Below are positions 46,374 to 59,295 of a stretch of 64,000 nt of DNA, piece by piece. The translations under genes and the position numbers were made by a program. This DNA comes from Symsagittifera roscoffensis. Taxonomy: Eukaryota > Xenacoelomorpha > Acoela > Convolutidae. Within the stretch, counting starts at the first letter, position 1. Every line of letters starts with the position of its first letter. The notes under the pieces are model-generated. The model searched no databases, was not told the origin of the DNA, and saw only the letters and a list, made by a program, of their open reading frames with translations. The stretch covers positions 2,294,001-2,358,000 of the forward strand of contig NW_026970820.1 in the NCBI RefSeq assembly GCF_963678635.1, read 5' to 3'.

Positions 46374-47962
46374 TTGTCACTGTGGCCCCGCTAAATCAGT
46401 GACTTCTGATGATTAGATTCCGCGGGGCGGAGCAGGGGAACGCTAAACGCACTCGCAAAAGGAGCACCCTCCGGGTGCTCGTTTTTGCTCGAAAGTCTTC
46501 TGAAACGGTTTGGAACTGTAAGTATTGGAAGCAGTTACTTTTAAAACTTTCTGCATCTTTGTGCTCATAGTCAAAAGTGGTTTTCGAAAGCTTCTACAAC
46601 ACAATCTTGACATGATCTATCTCTAAATTAGCCTAAATAAAGTGATTTTACGCTTTTCAATGATTCTTGATGAGGACTGTCTCAACGAAAACAAGTTTTC
46701 GGAAACAGTCCTGGTAACTTAGTTTTGATCTCATTTTTGAGTCTATTGCCTTCAATTTGTGATTGGTAGGCTACTGAGGCTTATATTATGTCCTAAAAAG
46801 AATGAGTTTGTGTCAAAAAGATAAAAAGGAAAAGAAAAAAAAAACATTAAAAAAAGTATCAAAAATTTCAAAAAAATTTAAAAATTGAACAATTTTTCCA
46901 AAAAACTTGGTTTTTTGTTTTGTCATAAAATAACAACAAATTGAGGTATAATGGACTTTGAATAGTCCATTTCGACTAGTTTTTACGATTCAAGCACATT
47001 TTAACTTAATAACAACATTCAAAAAACCACTGGAAAGGGTTTTTTTTCCGCAAACGCCCTTTTTGACCACACCTACGAAATCTATAACTTTTTATCTAAC
47101 ATTTATAAAGACTTCGGGTTTTTTGCATTGTAAAAAGCATCCTAGGGCTCACCTGTCGCATGCAAAAACCAACAATTTTTTTTTTTAATTTTTCCCGCAA
47201 TTTCGAATTAGGGCGTTTTTTGGCAATTTTTTGTCTTTTTGGGCGGTAAAAAGACAAATTTAGAGACATCTGTCAAAAAAACTGTTATCACATGATAGAA
47301 GCAGCTGGCCATGATAAATCAAATAGGGTCCTGATTGAGACCAAAACTGCCCTCTATTTGCCAGTGGGGAGAGGAAATTGAAAATTTTTATTTTTGGCGG
47401 GAAAATTTAAAATTTTTAAAAAAAACATTTATTCCACAAATAACGGCCTTAAGCTAATGTTGGCATGACACGCATTTTTTGCCTTCATAACTAGGGTCGA
47501 TTTCTGCCGGGAACATTGTTTTTTCAAAAAAATGACCAAAATTTTTGTTGCATTTTTTCAAAAAAATCAAAATTTTGAGAAAAATAAAATTTCCAAATCT
47601 CACATATTTAGGCTCCCCAAACAGTCTACTTTCATCCATTCTCCATCAATATACCCCATTTCTTGAACCAAAACAGAGTTAATAGGTGATTTTTATCAAA
47701 AAACGTGATTTTTACCATTTTTGCCCCCCATTTCCCTCTATAAGTCAACACATAACAAAATTTTGGCAAAACGGGGCAAAAGTGTATCCTTAGAATTTCC
47801 ATACGGGGCTGCATGCAAAAAATTAGGGAATTCTGACCTCCAGTTTTCGAGAACACGACTTTTTCTGCATGAAAAGACTAAAAGGTAATTGTTCCTTCGA
47901 ACCGACGGGGCCCCTTCCCCTGTCTCTACTGAACGCCATAGCCGGACGCGGCGGCCACCTAG
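46374..47962 (+). repeat. U22: short unit, family D body with family C tail
   Basis: 1589 bp. Head arms GTCACTG/CAGTGAC (46376 with 46397) and CCCCGC/GCGGGG (46386 with 46422) interlace. Hairpin A is at 46462-46480 (loop TCC), B at 46674-46711 in the GGACTGTCTC form (keeping a T-G pair) and C at 47904-47924. The body is family D with a TATCA/TGATA dyad at 47286. The tail has the family-C text (GCCCCCCATTTCCCTC), unlike U26, U30 and U31, so it looks recombinant. Confidence 0.85.
46376..46427 (+). other. Interlaced pairing in family C/D head
   Basis: GTCACTG pairs with CAGTGAC and CCCCGC pairs with GCGGGG, and the two stems cross (order 1-2-1'-2'), as in an H-type pseudoknot. The arms recur in U26, U28, U29 and U30. 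Confidence 0.5.
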
Positions 47963-49581
47963 GGGGCAGGGTTGTGTGGTATATTCTCTACTTTAGTTAT
48001 TTGCATCGCGTGGGGAAGAATACGAACAGCGCTCAACGCACTCGCAGAAAGAGCACCCTGCGGGTGCTCTTTTTGCTCGAGAACTGTAAGTCGATTTAAA
48101 TTTTTCAATTTACATATTTTGTCCTAAATTTAACTTTTTTTTACTAGTTGTTCTCAGTTAAACTCCCATGATACCTCAAATTGTATTCCTGGATGGGCAT
48201 TTTTATAAGTCACTCTGTGGCTCGATCAGTTGACTACCAAATACATTTTGATTTACGAAATGAACTGTTTCAACGAAAACAAGTTTTCGGAAACAGTCCA
48301 AATTTGTAGTTTTGATCCCAAACATAAACAAAGAAAAATCTAATGCGTTGGTTAAACTAACAGAGCCCAGCTTATTTCTTTGTGCTTATCGACTGTTCAA
48401 ACACATAACAACTATGTTAAAAACTAAGTTATTAAAAATAAAACAAAACAAATTATCGAAAAAGAAATGAAAGTTTATCAACAAAATATGCAAAAAATTC
48501 AATTAATTCTTTTTTTATTAGTCATGAAAACCTCAGTTTCAAAAATCTGATACTTGAGAGGCCCGTTTTGACGCGTTACTACAGTTTAGGCACGTTTTGA
48601 GTTCGCAGTCCACAATGATCGATTAACTTTGATGTTTGTTTTACAAACACGATTTTTTTACCACAATCAAACTTTCATTACTCTTGAACGACTTGAGTAG
48701 AATAGATGATTTTTTTTGCATAAGAACTAACTTGTCAAGGGTTTTTGAGATACATATTAAATGTATCCAGTTAAATAATAATTTTTTGGCTAATTTTTGA
48801 AAAAACTTAAAAAAGTTGAAAAAACAATATTTTTTCAGATTTGGCGACCAAAAAGTGCCTTCTATGATGGATCAGCAAAAAAATTGTTCTGAGGCTATAA
48901 GTATGGCTCATTGGGGTATATAAAATAGCTAATGGATTATAATAAAAAAGTTTTGAAGAACACTGATTTTTTGAAAAAATTAGAAAAAAAACGTGAAAAA
49001 ATCAGTTTTTGGCGGGAAAATTCTCAAAAAATTAAAAACCAAGTTTTCGCTCTCCTTACTCCAATAAACTAATTCGGCCACGACAATCATTTTTTGTCAT
49101 CAGTAAAAATGTCGAGAAACGACCGGAACAGAGACTTTTCCGAAATTTGACAAAAAAATTCGCCAAAAAACATCAAAAATCTCGAAAAAATTGCAGAAAA
49201 AATTTTGCCAAAAAATACACCATTCGACTCCCTCAACTGTGCTAGTGTCCAAAAAAAACATCACTTTTTCGCATTTTCTCAACCAAAATTGAGTTATTGG
49301 GGCATTTTTGAAAAAAATCGTGATTTCGACCAAAAAAAACGCCCCTTTTTCCCCAAAAAGTGCAACTCATAACATTATTTCGGAAAAACGCCTTCCCAAG
49401 TTATATCTTAGAATTTTGTCCTCTACCTACATGCAAAGTTTGAAGAAATTCTATACTGCCGTTTTCGAGAACTTGAATAATTTTTTTATTTTCCTAATTA
49501 GGTATTTTTTCTAGTTGACCGGCAAGGAAACCCTACCCTTGCCTAAAGGATTCACAAAGCCGGACCGCGACGACCACCTAG
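47963..49581 (+). repeat. U23: short unit, family E
   Basis: 1619 bp. The head starts GGGGCAGGGTTGTGTGG. Hairpin A is at 48051-48069. B is at 48262-48299 with one mismatch (GAACTG against CAGTCC). Hairpin C is at 49521-49543. The 3' ~270 bp are almost identical to U10, while the body is clearly diverged. Confidence 0.85.
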
Positions 49582-51183
49582 AGGTTTTTGTGGCCCCGCT
49601 AAATCAGTGACTCTAGACAAGTAGGTTCCGCGAGAGGGGGGGAGCTAGAGCAGGGGAACGCTAAACGCACTCGCAAAAAGGAGCACCCTCCGGGTGCTCT
49701 TTTTTTGCTCGAAAGTCTTGTGAAACGATTTGGATCTGTAAGTATTGGTAGCAGTTACACATAAAACTTTCTGCATCTTTGTGCTCATAGTCACAAGTGG
49801 TTTTCGACAGCTTCTTTAAAACAAGTTTGACATGATCTATCTCTAAATTAGCCTAAATAAAGAGATTTTAGTTTTTTCAATGATTCTTGAAGAGGACTGT
49901 CTCAACGAAAACAAGTTTTCGGAAACAGTCCTGGTGACTTAGTTTTGATCTCATTTTTGGGTCTATTGACTTCCATTTAGGATTAGTAGGCTAACGGAAC
50001 CTATATTATGTCCTAAAAAGATTGAGTTTGTGTCAAAAAGTTAAAAAGCAAGAGAAAAAAAAACATTTAAAAAATTTTAAAAATTTCAAAAATTTAAAAA
50101 ATTGGAAAAATTGTTCCAAAACACTTGATTTTTTGTTTTGTCATAAAATAACCAGAAATTGACGTAAAATGAACTTTCAATAGTCTATTTTGACTAGTTT
50201 TCACGATTCAAGCACATTTTAACTTAATAACAACATTCAAAAACTCACTGGAAAAGTTGTTTTTCGGCAAACGCCCTTTTTGACCACACCTACGAAATCC
50301 ATAACTTTTTATCTAACAAATATAGAGACTTCGGGTTTTTTGTATTGTATTAAGCATCCTCGAGTCTACCTGTCGCGTGCTAAAATGAACAATTTTTCTC
50401 TTTAATTTATCCCGCCATTTCGAAATAGGGCGGTTTTTGGCAATTTTTTGTCCTTTTTAGTCAAAAAAGTCAAATTTACAGACATCTGTCAAAAAAACTG
50501 TTATCACATGATAAAGACAGATGGCCTTTGCAAATCAAATAAGGTCCTGAGTGAGAACAAAATTGCCCTCTAATTGTCCGTGGGGGGAGGAAATCGAAAA
50601 TTTTCGTTTTTGGCGGGAAAATTTGAAATTTTTCACAAAAACATTTACTCTGCAGACAACGGCCATAGACTAATGTTGGCCTAGCACGCATTTTTTGCTT
50701 TCATAACTAGGGCCGATTTCTGCCGGGAACATTGATTTTTCAAAAAAATGACCAAAATTTTTGTTGCATTTTTTCAAAAAAATCAAATTTTTGACAAAAA
50801 TCAAAATTCCAAATCCTACATATTTAAGGTCCTCAAACAGTCTACTTTAATCCATTCCCCATCAATATACCCCATTTTCTCAACCAAAGTTGAGTTATTG
50901 ATTCATTTTCAAGGAAAAACGTGATTTTTCAAATTTTTCACACCCAAAAGCGTCTGACACACCCCGAAGGACCACTTTTTTTTCCCAACAGCCCCCATTT
51001 TTGTCAGTTTTGTACCAATAGGGGGTTGCATGCCAAAAGTTAGCCAATTCGTACCTGCCATTTTCTAGATCTCGTATAATTCTGAGCTTTTTAACAATAG
51101 GTTAACGTAAAGATTTACGAAACGGCCAGGGACCCTACCCTCGGCCTAAATGAACAGAGAAGCCCACGCGGACGCCCACCTAG
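49582..51183 (+). repeat. U24: short unit, family D variant with unique tail
   Basis: 1602 bp. The head starts AGGTTTTTGTGGCCCCGC, so the first arm of the interlaced head pairing is lost and the GCGGGG arm is interrupted (GCGAGAGGGG). Hairpin A is at 49681-49699 and B at 49894-49931. Hairpin C at 51124-51146 has a stem seen nowhere else: GGCC and AGGG pair with CCCT and GGCC, with one bulged C. The tail from about 50940 has no close match in the window. Confidence 0.8.
51124..51146 (+). other. Hairpin C, U24 form
   Basis: GGCC-AGGG pairs with CCCT-GGCC, with one bulged C, around ACCCTA. The stem is unique in the window but the loop is shared with family A. Confidence 0.75.
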
Positions 51184-52810
51184 GTCAATCCTTTACCTGC
51201 GGTGCGTTGGTGTTTTTGGGTAAGTTTTTGCTGCGCGGACTGGGTGCTATCAGTTTGAGGCATGTGGCACTCTCAAAAAGAGCACCCTGCGGGTGCTCTC
51301 TTTTTGCTCGAAAAGTAAATCTACTCACTTTTGTAAGTTTCATGACTTGTTTTTTATAATTGGTCCAATTAAAAAATTCTTAATTACACTGTCAGACAAA
51401 CCTAAAACTGTTGTGTGGCTTGATTGTGTTTACAAGTCACTAGGTGACTTGATCAGTCAATTATCAAATTTATTTAGATTCACGAAATGGACTGTTTCAA
51501 CGAAAACAAGTTTTCGTAAACAGTCCAATTTTTTTACTTGAGATCACAAAAGCAAACAGAGAGAAATCAAATTCCTAGGTTATTATAATAGATCCCACTT
51601 TATGCTGTTGCGTTTATTAACTGTTGAAACACAGAACAACGATCTTAAAGGTGTACTAATTTAAAAAAAACACTCAAGAGAAAAACTAAAAAAAATTATC
51701 AAAAAAATTTGCAAAAAATCAAAAAAGTCTCCTCCAATATATCATAAAAAGCTTCATATTAAGGAAAGGATACCTGATGAGCCCAATATGACTCGTTTCA
51801 ACAGTGTAAGCCTGTTTCGATATCAAAACAACAAACAAAAGTCGACTAAGTTTGGTGTTTGTTCGACATACACGAATTTTGATTAAAATCAAAAATCCAT
51901 AACTCCTGAACTACTCAGATAATATAGACAATTTTTTTTTGCATCAGAACAGACAAGTCAAGGGTTTTTCAGGTATTTGATAAAATTATCCAGTTAATAT
52001 ATAATTTTTGGTTAATTTTTGAAAAAAACTTGAAAAATTTGAAAAAACGATTTTTTTTTCACTTATGGCGTTCGAAAAGTGCCTTTTATGATGGAGTAGC
52101 GAAAAATTTGTTCTGAGGCCATAAGTATGGCTCAATGTGGTATATAAAATAGCAAATTGGTTATAATAAAAAAATAAACAAGGACAAGGACTTTTTTGAA
52201 AAAATAGAAAAAATAGTGAAAAAATCAGTTTTTGGCGGGGAAATTCTCAAAAAAATAAAAATCAAGTTTTCTCTTTCATCACTCCTATGAACTAATTCGG
52301 CCACGACAACCATTTTTTGTCATCAGTAAAATTGTCGAAAAACGACTGGAACATAGACTTATCTGAAATTTGACAAAAAAAAATTCTAAAAAATGTCAAA
52401 AATCTCAAAAATTTGTTTTTCACAAAATTCCTTTCATAACGCCATTCAGACACTCAAACAGTGCCCATTCATTCGCTTGACCACAGTTTACCTCAATTTC
52501 TTGCACAAAACAAAGCTAACTAGTCGTTTTTAGAAAAAAAACGTGATTTTTCCCATTTTTGCCCCCCATTTCCCCCTGGAAGTCAACACATAACATTTTT
52601 TCGGAAAAAAGAAAAAGAATCGTATCCTTAGAATTTCGAGTTAGGGCCGCATGCAAAAAATAAAAAAAATCTGACGGACAGTTTTCGAGAAAGTAGATTA
52701 TTTTTTCAAGTCCGTAATACTATGTATCTGGGGTGAGGTTCAGAGACCGGACGGGGCCCCTTCCCCTGTCCTCCTTGCTCTGAGACGCCGGAAAGCGGAC
52801 GGCCACCTAG
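51184..52810 (+). repeat. U25: mosaic short unit (A-type head, E-type body)
   Basis: 1627 bp. The head starts GTCAATCCTTTACCTGCGG like family A, but hairpin A (51280-51298) has the family-E loop TGC, and the body follows family E. A local stem AAGTCAC/GTGACTT around TAG lies near 51434. Hairpin B is at 51489-51526 with its innermost outer-stem pair lost. Hairpin C at 52749-52771 has arms GGAC-GGGG and CCCC-T-GTCC, a family-C-like loop with its own outer pairs. It is probably recombinant. Confidence 0.8.
52749..52771 (+). other. Hairpin C, U25 form
   Basis: GGAC-GGGG pairs with CCCC-GTCC around CCCCTT, with one bulged T. The outer G-C pair extends the family C/D stem by one. Confidence 0.75.
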
Positions 52811-54396
52811 TTGTCACTGTGGCCCCGCTTTTTTAGTGACTTTTGACGAGTAGGTTCCGCTGGGGGCGGAGCAGGGGAACGCTAAACGCACTCGTAAAAA
52901 AAGACCACCCTCCGGGTGCTCTTTTTTTGCTCGAAAGTCTTGTGAAACCATTTGGAACTGTAAGTATTGGAAGCAGTTACACACAAAACTTTATGCATCT
53001 TTGTGATCATAGTCACAAGTGGTTTTCGACAGCTTCTATAACTCAATCTTGACATGATCTATTTCTAAAATGGCCAGAATAAAGTGATTTTACGTTTTTC
53101 AATGATTCTTGAAGAGGACTGTCTCAACGAAAACAAGTTTTCGGAAACAGTCCTGGTAACTTATTTTTGATCTCGTTTCCGAGTCTATCGACTTTCAGTC
53201 GTAATTAGTAGGCTTACAGGACCTATATTAGGTATTAAAAAGATTGAGTTTGTATCAAAAGCAAGAGATACAAAAACATGAAAAAAGTTCAAAAAATTTC
53301 AAAAATTTAAAAAATTTGAAAAAATTTTCCAAAAAACTTGATTTTTTGTTTTGTCATAAAATAACAAAAAATTGACGTAAAATGAACTTTCAATAGTCCA
53401 TTATGACTAATTTTTACGATTCAAGCACATTTTAACTTAATAACAACATTAAAAAAACCACTGGAAAGGGTGTTTTTCAGCAAACGCCCTTTTTGACCAC
53501 ACCTACGAAATTCATAACTTTTTATCTAACAAATATAGAGACCTCGGGTTTTTTGCATTGTAATGGGCATACTAAAGACTACCTCTCGCGTGCTGAAACG
53601 AACAATTTTTCTCTTTAATTTTTCCCGCAATTTCGAATTAGGGCGTTTTTTGGCTTTTTTTGGTCCTTTTGGGCGGTAAAAAGTCAAACTTAGAGACAAC
53701 TGTCAAAAAATCTGTTATCACATGATAGAGTCAACATGCCATGGCGTACCAAATAGTGTCCTGATTCAGACCAAAATTGCCCTCTAATTGTCCGTGGGGG
53801 GAGGAAATTGAAAACTTTTATATTTGGCGGGAAAATTTGAAATTTTTCAAAAAAACATTTACTCCACAGACAACGGTTTTAAACTAATGTTGGCATGGCA
53901 CACAATTTATCGCTTCATAACTAGGGTCGATTTCTGCCGGGAACATTGATTTTTTAAAAAAATGACCAAAATTTTTTTTGCATTTTTTCAAAAAAATCAA
54001 AATTTTGAGAGAAAAAAAGTTTAAAAATCCTACATATTTAAGCTCCCCAAACTGTCTACTTTCATCCATTCCCTATCAATATAACCCATTTTTTCAACCA
54101 AAATCGAGTTATGGGGCCAAAAAGTCAAAAAACGTGAAAAAACGACATTTCACGCCCATTTTCGCCCCAAAAGTACCACACATAATGTTTTTTCGGAAAA
54201 ACGTCACAAGAGTTTTCGTCTTATCTCAAAAAGTTTCAGGGGGGTTGGCAAAATTTCAGAGAGATCTGACCTACAGTTTTCGAGAACTTGACTTTTTCTG
54301 CAAGAAAAGAATAAAAGGTAAATGTTCCTTCGAACCGACGGGGCCCCCTTCCCCTGTCTCTACTGAACGCCGAAGCCGGATGCGGCGGCCACCTAG
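52811..54396 (+). repeat. U26: short unit, family D
   Basis: 1586 bp, the shortest complete unit. Hairpin A at 52903-52921 has one mismatch (GACCACCC against GGGTGCTC). B is at 53116-53153 in the GTCTC form and C at 54337-54358 with an extra C in the loop. The tail is the family-D type with ATGGGGCCAAAAAG. The body is close to U30. Confidence 0.85.
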
Positions 54397-56037
54397 TTGT
54401 CACTGTGGCCCCGCTGTGTTCTTGACTTTTGAGGAGACGGTTCCGCGGGGGGCGGAGCAGGGGAACGCTTAACGCACTCGCAAAAGGAGCACCCTTCGGG
54501 TGCTCTTTTTTGCTCGAAAGTTTTCTGAAACGGTATCTGATGAACTTTGTAAGGTGTCACAAAAGCAACAACACAAAACGTTCTGTATGTGATTAGAAAA
54601 GGTCAAAAAAGATTTCTCATACTTTCAATGACTGAATCTACACCTGATCAGTCTCTAGAGAACTCTAAACCAAAGTAACTTTTGTTTTTCAGTGATTCAT
54701 GAAGAGGACCGTTCCAACGAAAACAAGTTTTCGGAAACAGTCCTCATATTTTTTTTCGAGCCAATTGTCAAGTACGTGAACTTTCAATTGTGAAATATAG
54801 CTGAATTGGACTTGGAATTTGTCCCAAAAAGGTTAAGTTTGTCTCAAATTGATTAGAAGCAAAAGAAAAAAAAACATTTTTTTTTATTTGGAAAAAAAAG
54901 TTGAGTCAGAAACGTGAAAAAACCCTTTTTTCAAAAGTCATAAAAAGTAGCTCCAATTGGCTTAAATCACTAGGTAGATAACTAGGCTACAAAAAATGAA
55001 CCTATTTAGAATGGTTTTCATGACCAAAGCCGTAAAATTTCCATATTTAGAGAAAAGACAAAAAAAAACAACTTTTTGGTTAACTCAAAAAGGTAGATAA
55101 ATCGGGTAAAGTCGTCTTCAAATTTATAGGATCGAAAAGTGATCTACATAGGGTATATATGTAGTGTCCTTGTTAGGTCGCATGCGAAAAAATAGAACAG
55201 TTTTGTTTGCCACTTCCGAAATTAAGACTTTTTTTTCGAAATTTGGCCATTTTTATTTGTAGTAAAATAGTAGTAAAATAGCCGAGAAAAAAAATTGTAA
55301 AAACCAAAATTTTTATCCAATTTTGACGTTTAAATACTCTATACCTACTAAAATGTCTATGGCAAGCTCAAATAAGCCATCAAAATTCATTTTTTCTCAC
55401 TTTTTAAAATTTTTGTTTTTTGGATATACAATGTTGAGTCAGAAACGTGAAAAATCAATTTTTTTCAAGAAGTCAAAATAAAGTGTTCCAATCAATTTGT
55501 TTCACTAAAACACACTTTATGAACCTGTTCAGAATGGGTTTTTGGGTTAAAGCCGAAAATTCACCCATTTTGAGAAAAGTGGAAAAAACACCTTTTTAGT
55601 TACAAAAAAACCATCATTTTTGTTGCAGTTTTTGAAAAAAATCAAATTTTTGAGAAACAAATTTTTTCTCAAACCTTTATATTTAGGTTCCCCAAACAGT
55701 CTACTTTCATCCATTCTTTGTCAATATACCCCATTTTTTGAACCAAAACAGAGTTAATAGGTGATTTTGATCAAAAAACGTGTTTTTTACCATTTTTGCC
55801 CCCCATTTCCCTCTATAAGTCAACACATAACAAAATTTTGGCAAAACGGGGCAGAAGTGTATCCTTAGAATTTCAATACGGGGCCGCATGCAAAAAATTA
55901 GGGAATTCTGACCTCCAGTTTTCGAGAACACGACTTATTCTGCACGAAAGGTAATATAGGTAAATGTTCTTTCGAACCGACGGGGCCCCTTCCCCTGTCT
56001 CTACTGAACGCCAAAGCCGGACGCGGCGGCCACCTAG
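54397..56037 (+). repeat. U27: short unit, family C
   Basis: 1641 bp, first of three consecutive family-C units. Hairpin A is at 54487-54505, B at 54706-54743 (GGACCGTTCC form) and C at 55979-55999. The head is nearly that of U17, 16 kb upstream. A short local duplication (CTAGGTAGATAACTAGGC) near 54980 is absent from U28 and U29. Confidence 0.85.
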
Positions 56038-57666
56038 TTGTCACTGTGGCCCCGCTAATTAAGTGACTTTTGACGAGTGGGTTCCGCGGGGGGCGGAGCA
56101 GGGGAACGCTTAACGCACTCGCAAAAGGAGCACCCTTCGGGTGCTCTTTTTTGCTCGAAAGTTTTCTGAAACGGTATCTGATGAACTTTGTAAGGTGTCA
56201 CAAAAGCAACAACACAAAACATTCTGTATGTGATTAGAAAAGATCGAAAAAGATTTCTCATACTTTCAATGACTGAATCTACACCTGATCAGTCTCTAGA
56301 GAACTCTAAACCAAAGTAACTTATGTTTTTCAGTGATTCATGAAGAGGACCGTTCCAACGAAAACAAGTTTTCGGAAACAGTCCTCATATTTTTTTTCGA
56401 AGCCATTGTCAAGTACGTGGACTTTCAATTGTGACTAATAGCTGAATTGGACTTGGAATTTGTCCCAAAGAGGTTAAGTTTGTCTCAAATTGATTAGAAG
56501 CAAAAGAAAAAATAAAAAAAATTTTTATTTGGAAAAAAAAGTTGAGACAGAAACGTGAAAAAACCCATTTTTCAAAAGTCATTATAAGTAGCTCCAATTG
56601 GCTTAAATCACTAGACTACAATATATGAACCTGTTCAGAATGGTTTTCAAGACCAAAGCCGTAAAATTTCCATATTTAGAGAAAAGGCAAAAAAAAACAA
56701 CTTTTTGGTTAACTCAAAAAGGTAGATAAATCGGGTAAAGTCGTCTTCAAACCTATAGGATTGAGCAGTGATCTAAATAGGGTGTATATGTAGTGTCCTT
56801 GTTAGGTCGCATGCAAAAAACTAGAACAGTTTTGTTGGCCACTTCCGAAATTAAGACTTTTTTTTCGAAATTTGGCCATTTTTTTTTGTAGTAAAATAGT
56901 AGTAAAATAGCCGAGAAAAAAAATTGTAAAAACCATAATTTTTATTCAATTTTGACGTTTAAATACTCTATACCTTCTAAAATGTCTATGGCAAGCTCAA
57001 ATAAGCCATCAAAATTCATTTTTTCTCACTTTTTAAAGTTTTTGTTTTTTTGATATACAATGTTGAGTCAGAAACGTAAAAAATCATTTTTTTTCAAAAA
57101 GTCAAAATGAAGTGTTCCAATCAATTTGTTTCACTAAAACACACTTTATGAACCTGTTCAGAATGTGTTTTTGGGTTAGAGCCGAAAATTCACCCATTTT
57201 GAGAAAAGTGGAAAAAACACCTTTTTAGTTACAAAAAAAACATCATTTTTGTTGCAGTTTTTGAAAAAACTCAAATTTTTGAGAGGAAAATTTTTTCTCA
57301 AACTTTTATAATTGGGCTCCCCAAACAGTCTACTTTCATCCATTTCTTGTCAATTAACCCCTTTTTTTGAACTAAAACAGAGTTAATAGGTGATTTTTAT
57401 CGAAAAACGTGTTTTTTACCATTTTTGCCCCCCATTTCCCTCTATAAGTCAACACATAACAGAATTTTGGCAAAACGGGGCAAAAGTGTATCCTTAGAAT
57501 TTCAATACGGGGCTGCATGCAAAAAATTAGGGAATTCTGACCTCCAGTTTTCGAGAACACAACTTATTCTGCATGAAAAGGGTAAAAGGTAATTGTTCCT
57601 TCGAACCGACGGGGCCCCTTCCCCTGTCTCTACTGAACGCCATAGCCGGACGCGGCGGCCACCTAG
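56038..57666 (+). repeat. U28: short unit, family C
   Basis: 1629 bp. Hairpin A is at 56128-56146, B at 56347-56384 and C at 57608-57628. The head keeps GTCACT/AGTGAC interlaced with CCCCGC/GCGGGG even though the sequence between them differs from the neighbouring units. Confidence 0.85.
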
Positions 57667-59295
57667 TTGTCACTGTGGCCCCGCTAAATCAGTGACTTTG
57701 GAAGGAGAAGGTTCCGCGGGGGGCGGAGCAGGGGAACGCTAAACGCACTCGCAAAAGGAGCACCCTTCGGGTGCTCTTTTTTGCTCGAAAGTTATCTGAA
57801 ACGGTATCTGATGAACTTTGTAAGGTGTCACAAAAGCAACAACAAAAAACGTTCTGTATGTGATTAGAAAATGTCAAAAAAGATTACTCATACTTTGAAT
57901 GACTGAATCTACACCTGATCAGTCTCTAGAGAACTCTAAACCAAAGTAACTTATGTTTTTCAGTGATTCATGAAGAGGACCGTTCCAACGAAAACAAGTT
58001 TTCGGAAACAGTCCTCATATTTTTTTTCGAGCCCATTGTCAAGTACGTGAATTTTCAATTGTGAATTATAGCTGAATTGGACTTGGAATTTGTCCCAAAA
58101 AGGTTAAGTTTGTCTCAAATTGATTAGAAACAAAAGAAAAAAAACATTTTTTTTTATTTGGAGAAAAAAGTTGAGTCAGAAACGTGAAAAAACCCTTATT
58201 TCAAAAGTCATAAAAAGTAGCTACAATTAGCTTAAATCACTAGGCTACAATATATGAAACTGTTCAGAATGGTTTTCATGACCAAAGCCGTAAAATTTCC
58301 ATATTTAGAGAAAAGGCAAAAAAAAACAACTTTTTGGTTAACTCAAAAAGGTAGATAAATCGGGTAAAGTCGTCTTCAAACCTATAGGATCGAAAAGTGA
58401 TCTAAATAGGGTATATATGTAGTGTCCTTGTTAGGTCGCATGCAAAAAACTAGAACAGTTTTGTTGGCCACTTCCGAAATTAAGACTTTTATTCGAAATT
58501 TGGCCATTTTTATTTGTAGTAAAATAGTAGTAAAATAGCCGAGAAAAAAAATGGTAAAAACCATAATTTTTATCCAATTTTGACGTTTAAATACTCTATA
58601 CCTACTAAAATGTCTATGGCAAGCTCAAATAAGCCATCAAAATTCATTTTTTCTCACTTTTTAAAATTTTTGTTTTTTTGATATACAATGTTGAGTCAGA
58701 AACGTGAAAAATCAATTTTTTTCAAAAAGTCAAAACAAAGTGTTCCAATCAATTTGTTTCACTAAAACACACTTTATGATCCTGTTCAGAATAGTTTTTT
58801 GGGTTAAAGCCGAAAATTCACCCATTTTGAGAAAAGTGGAAAAAACACCTTTTTAGTTACAAAAAAAACAATCATTTTTGTTGCAGTTTTTGAAAAAAAT
58901 CAAATTTTTGAGAGAAAAATTTTTTCTCAAACCTTTATATTTAGGCTCCCCAAACAGTCTTCTTTCACCCATTCCTCGTCATTATACCCCATTTTTTCAA
59001 CCAAAACAGAGTTAATAGGTGATTTTTATCAAAAAACGTGTTTTTTACCATTTTTGCCCCCCATTTCCCTCTATAAGTCAACACATAACAAAATTTTGGC
59101 AAAACGGGGCAAAAGTGTATCCTTAGAATTTCAATACGGGGCTGCATGCAAAAAATTAGGGAATTCTGACCTCCAGTTTTCGAGAACACGACTTATTCTG
59201 CACGAAAGGTAATATAGGTAAATGTTCTTTCGAACCGACGGGGCCCCTTCCCCTGTCTCTACTGAACGCCAAAGCCGGACGCGGCGGCCACCTAG
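57667..59295 (+). repeat. U29: short unit, family C
   Basis: 1629 bp, the same length as U28. Hairpin A is at 57758-57776, B at 57977-58014 and C at 59237-59257. The last ~70 bp match U27 more closely than U28 (CACGAAAGGTAATATAGG), a sign of exchange between neighbours. Confidence 0.85.
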
